From: Odobenus rosmarus divergens
Taxonomy: Eukaryota > Chordata > Mammalia > Carnivora > Odobenidae
Length of the DNA: 64,000 nucleotides
Direction of reading: 5' to 3'
Assembly: GCF_000321225.1 (NCBI RefSeq)
Contig: NW_004450939.1
Location: 794,171 to 858,170 of the forward strand
Each line of letters opens with the position of its first letter. Position 1 is the first letter of the stretch. The notes beneath the pieces are model-generated. The model had not been told where the DNA came from. It worked only from the letters and a program-made list of their open reading frames with translations, and made no database searches. Position numbers and translations under genes: made by a program. This document shows positions 62,350-64,000 of this stretch, in pieces.

Positions 62350-62960
62350 AGTGGGACTGATACATTTCAAACTCTGCATGCCAGATGCTAATTTCCACCA
62401 CACTTCTCTATTCCACCCTCTTCAAGATATATTCCCTATTCTTGATACAGGCACTACCATCCATCCAGTTGCCTAAGACTGAATCCTGGGCACCAGGAAC
62501 TCTTTACCGAGACCCACCTTCTTCTTGACCTCTTGCAGTCAATCACCAAATCTAAAAACTGCCTCCTAAGTCTCCCTTAGAATTGTCCATTCTCGTCTAT
62601 CCTCAGTGAGAGAGTCTTGGTTCAGAAACTCTCAGTCTTTCCCCGAATTTCTTCTATCATCTCCTCATTGATCTCTTTACTTTCTTTTTGCCTCACTGAT
62701 GATACATCTTCTACACTGCAACTAGCAGGATCACAATCTCACATCCACGTTAAAACTGTTGGAGGTCCTACATCACCATCCCAAGTTCTTTAACGTGGGA
62801 AACACTCAAGCCTTTCCAATCTAGATCCTGCCTACCTGTTCAATCTCATTAACTCCCCACTTCCAATCTAAATTCCAGTTAAGGGTTTTCTCCTTTCCTC
62901 ATGCCTTTGCACATAGTGACCCATCTGCCTAGAGCACCCTTCCCTTGCCATCAGAGGGGG
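62350..62960 (+). mobile_element. LINE-2 3' end remnant
   Basis: TCTAGATCCTGCCTACCTGTT, CCTCATGCCTTTGCACATAG, CTGCCTAGAGCACCCTTCCC match the conserved L2 3' region. Confidence 0.8.
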
Positions 62961-63639
62961 TACTGGCCCACACAATGCCTTTCTGCAGATTACAAAGAAG
63001 CACCTCATCTGGGCAGATGCAGCAAGTGTTGATTTGGCAGGTAGATAAATAGCACTTCAAAGTAACACACACAAAGTAGCACACAAAGTAACAAATGCCT
63101 CTTGATGAACAAAATGCAAACTTGATTTCAGTCCCACTTTGCCCCCCGCCCAGGCACCGATGTATTGTGTACAACTTGCATAATTTTCATGGCCACCCTG
63201 CTGCAGTGTCAGCTGCTTCCTGATGCATATGCCTTTATATCTAGGTTGAGTTCAATGCCCCTCCAACGTGCTCCCATAGTTTTTGAACGTATCACTAAGC
63301 AAAATGTTTATTCCATTCTATTATAATTAACTCTTGGCATATCTGAATCTCCACTGAAATGTACGAACTTTAAGAAAAGTTTCCCAAAAGACAGTTCCCA
63401 AAGTGATTCTGGTAACTAGCACCATAAATAAAATGAGGACCATGTTTAGAGTTTTCCATTACAATTAAATTTCTTCTATAGAAAAGCTGTCCTTAATTTT
63501 GGATTGGATTCTTCTGACTTTTTACTATTGAAATTTTCTTTATTTTATGAAAAGATGATGATAAAGATAGTGGGTTCTTGTAGTTGGGTAAGTTCCTGAC
63601 TTGGTAAAATAAAATGTTGGTAAACATTTCATTTGGTAA

Positions 63640-63745
63640 ACTCAGTCTCCCTGCTGAGTACGGAGCCTGATGCGGGACTCGATCCCAGGACCCCGGGATC
63701 ATGACCTGAGCCAAAGGAAGATGCTTAACTGACTGAGCCACCCTG
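63640..63745 (-). repeat. CAN-SINE, tail-truncated
   Basis: CTGAGTACGGAGCCTGATGC to ACTGAGCCACCCTG; lacks the A-tail side. Confidence 0.9.
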
Positions 63746-64000
63746 CTGAAGAGTTTCAAGCCAGGAAGTGAAATGGTGTCATTGCCTGTTTAAAAGACCA
63801 CTTTGCTATGAGGGGGATGGGAGGTGGGGAACAGGGACAGGGTGGAAAAGGTTATAGGGGAACAATATTTGAAATAGAAAGACAAATTAGGAGAAAAGTG
63901 GGTTATTTGGGGCATGCGTTGCAGACAGAAATGGCAGAACTTGCTAATGGATTTAGGCCAGGTCCTAAAATATTTTTTTTTGTTTCATGTTTTTAACTCG

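Larger units (their letters stand above)
60353..64000 (-). other. MEP1B: Upstream MEP1B intron (continues past window)
   Basis: No propeptide or signal-peptide exon could be found; codon phase requires an upstream exon ending in G. Contains SINEs, L2 and unique sequence. Confidence 0.7.

Overview
The window is vertebrate nuclear DNA, almost certainly from a caniform carnivore. The evidence is about fifty tRNA-Lys-derived CAN-SINEs with the caniform body and (AATAAA)n AAATCTT(A)n tails, including tail subtypes I associate with bears, seals and mustelids. Genes are split by GT-AG introns. The species cannot be fixed from sequence alone.

Two protein-coding genes are visible, pointing at each other. 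GAREM1 runs left to right and only its last two coding exons are here (4746-4912 and 6783-7680). They encode proline-rich SH3-binding segments and the C-terminal SAM domain, and the 3' UTR follows. MEP1B (meprin beta, an astacin metalloprotease) runs right to left. Ten exons were placed by splice sites and codon phase between 60352 and 47288. They cover the catalytic domain, MAM, MATH/TRAF, EGF, membrane anchor and a terminal exon that codes for only QHAF and stop. The signal-peptide and propeptide exons lie beyond the right edge. This tail-to-tail arrangement matches the order I recall for the human 18q12 locus.

Layout: 1-7.7 kb is the GAREM1 3' end with introns full of SINEs. From 7.9 to 47.3 kb is a roughly 39 kb intergenic interval of repeats (CAN-SINEs, L1, MIR, L2, LTR-like and DNA-transposon fossils) separated by unique blocks. 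From 47.3 to 60.4 kb are the MEP1B exons and introns. From 60.4 to 64 kb is an upstream MEP1B intron with SINE and L2 remnants.

The most notable structures are not genes. A hAT-type transposase fossil (about 41.66-46.72 kb) has been broken apart by L1 and SINE insertions that are themselves nested. An inverted duplication of about 190-216 bp (34.73-34.94 versus 35.80-35.99 kb) includes unique flank and target-site sequence, so it cannot be two independent SINE insertions. The GAREM1 last-exon acceptor is a tandem AAG/CAG that could add or drop one serine. I found no sign of a prokaryotic-style system, a CRISPR array, or an unknown protein-coding gene.
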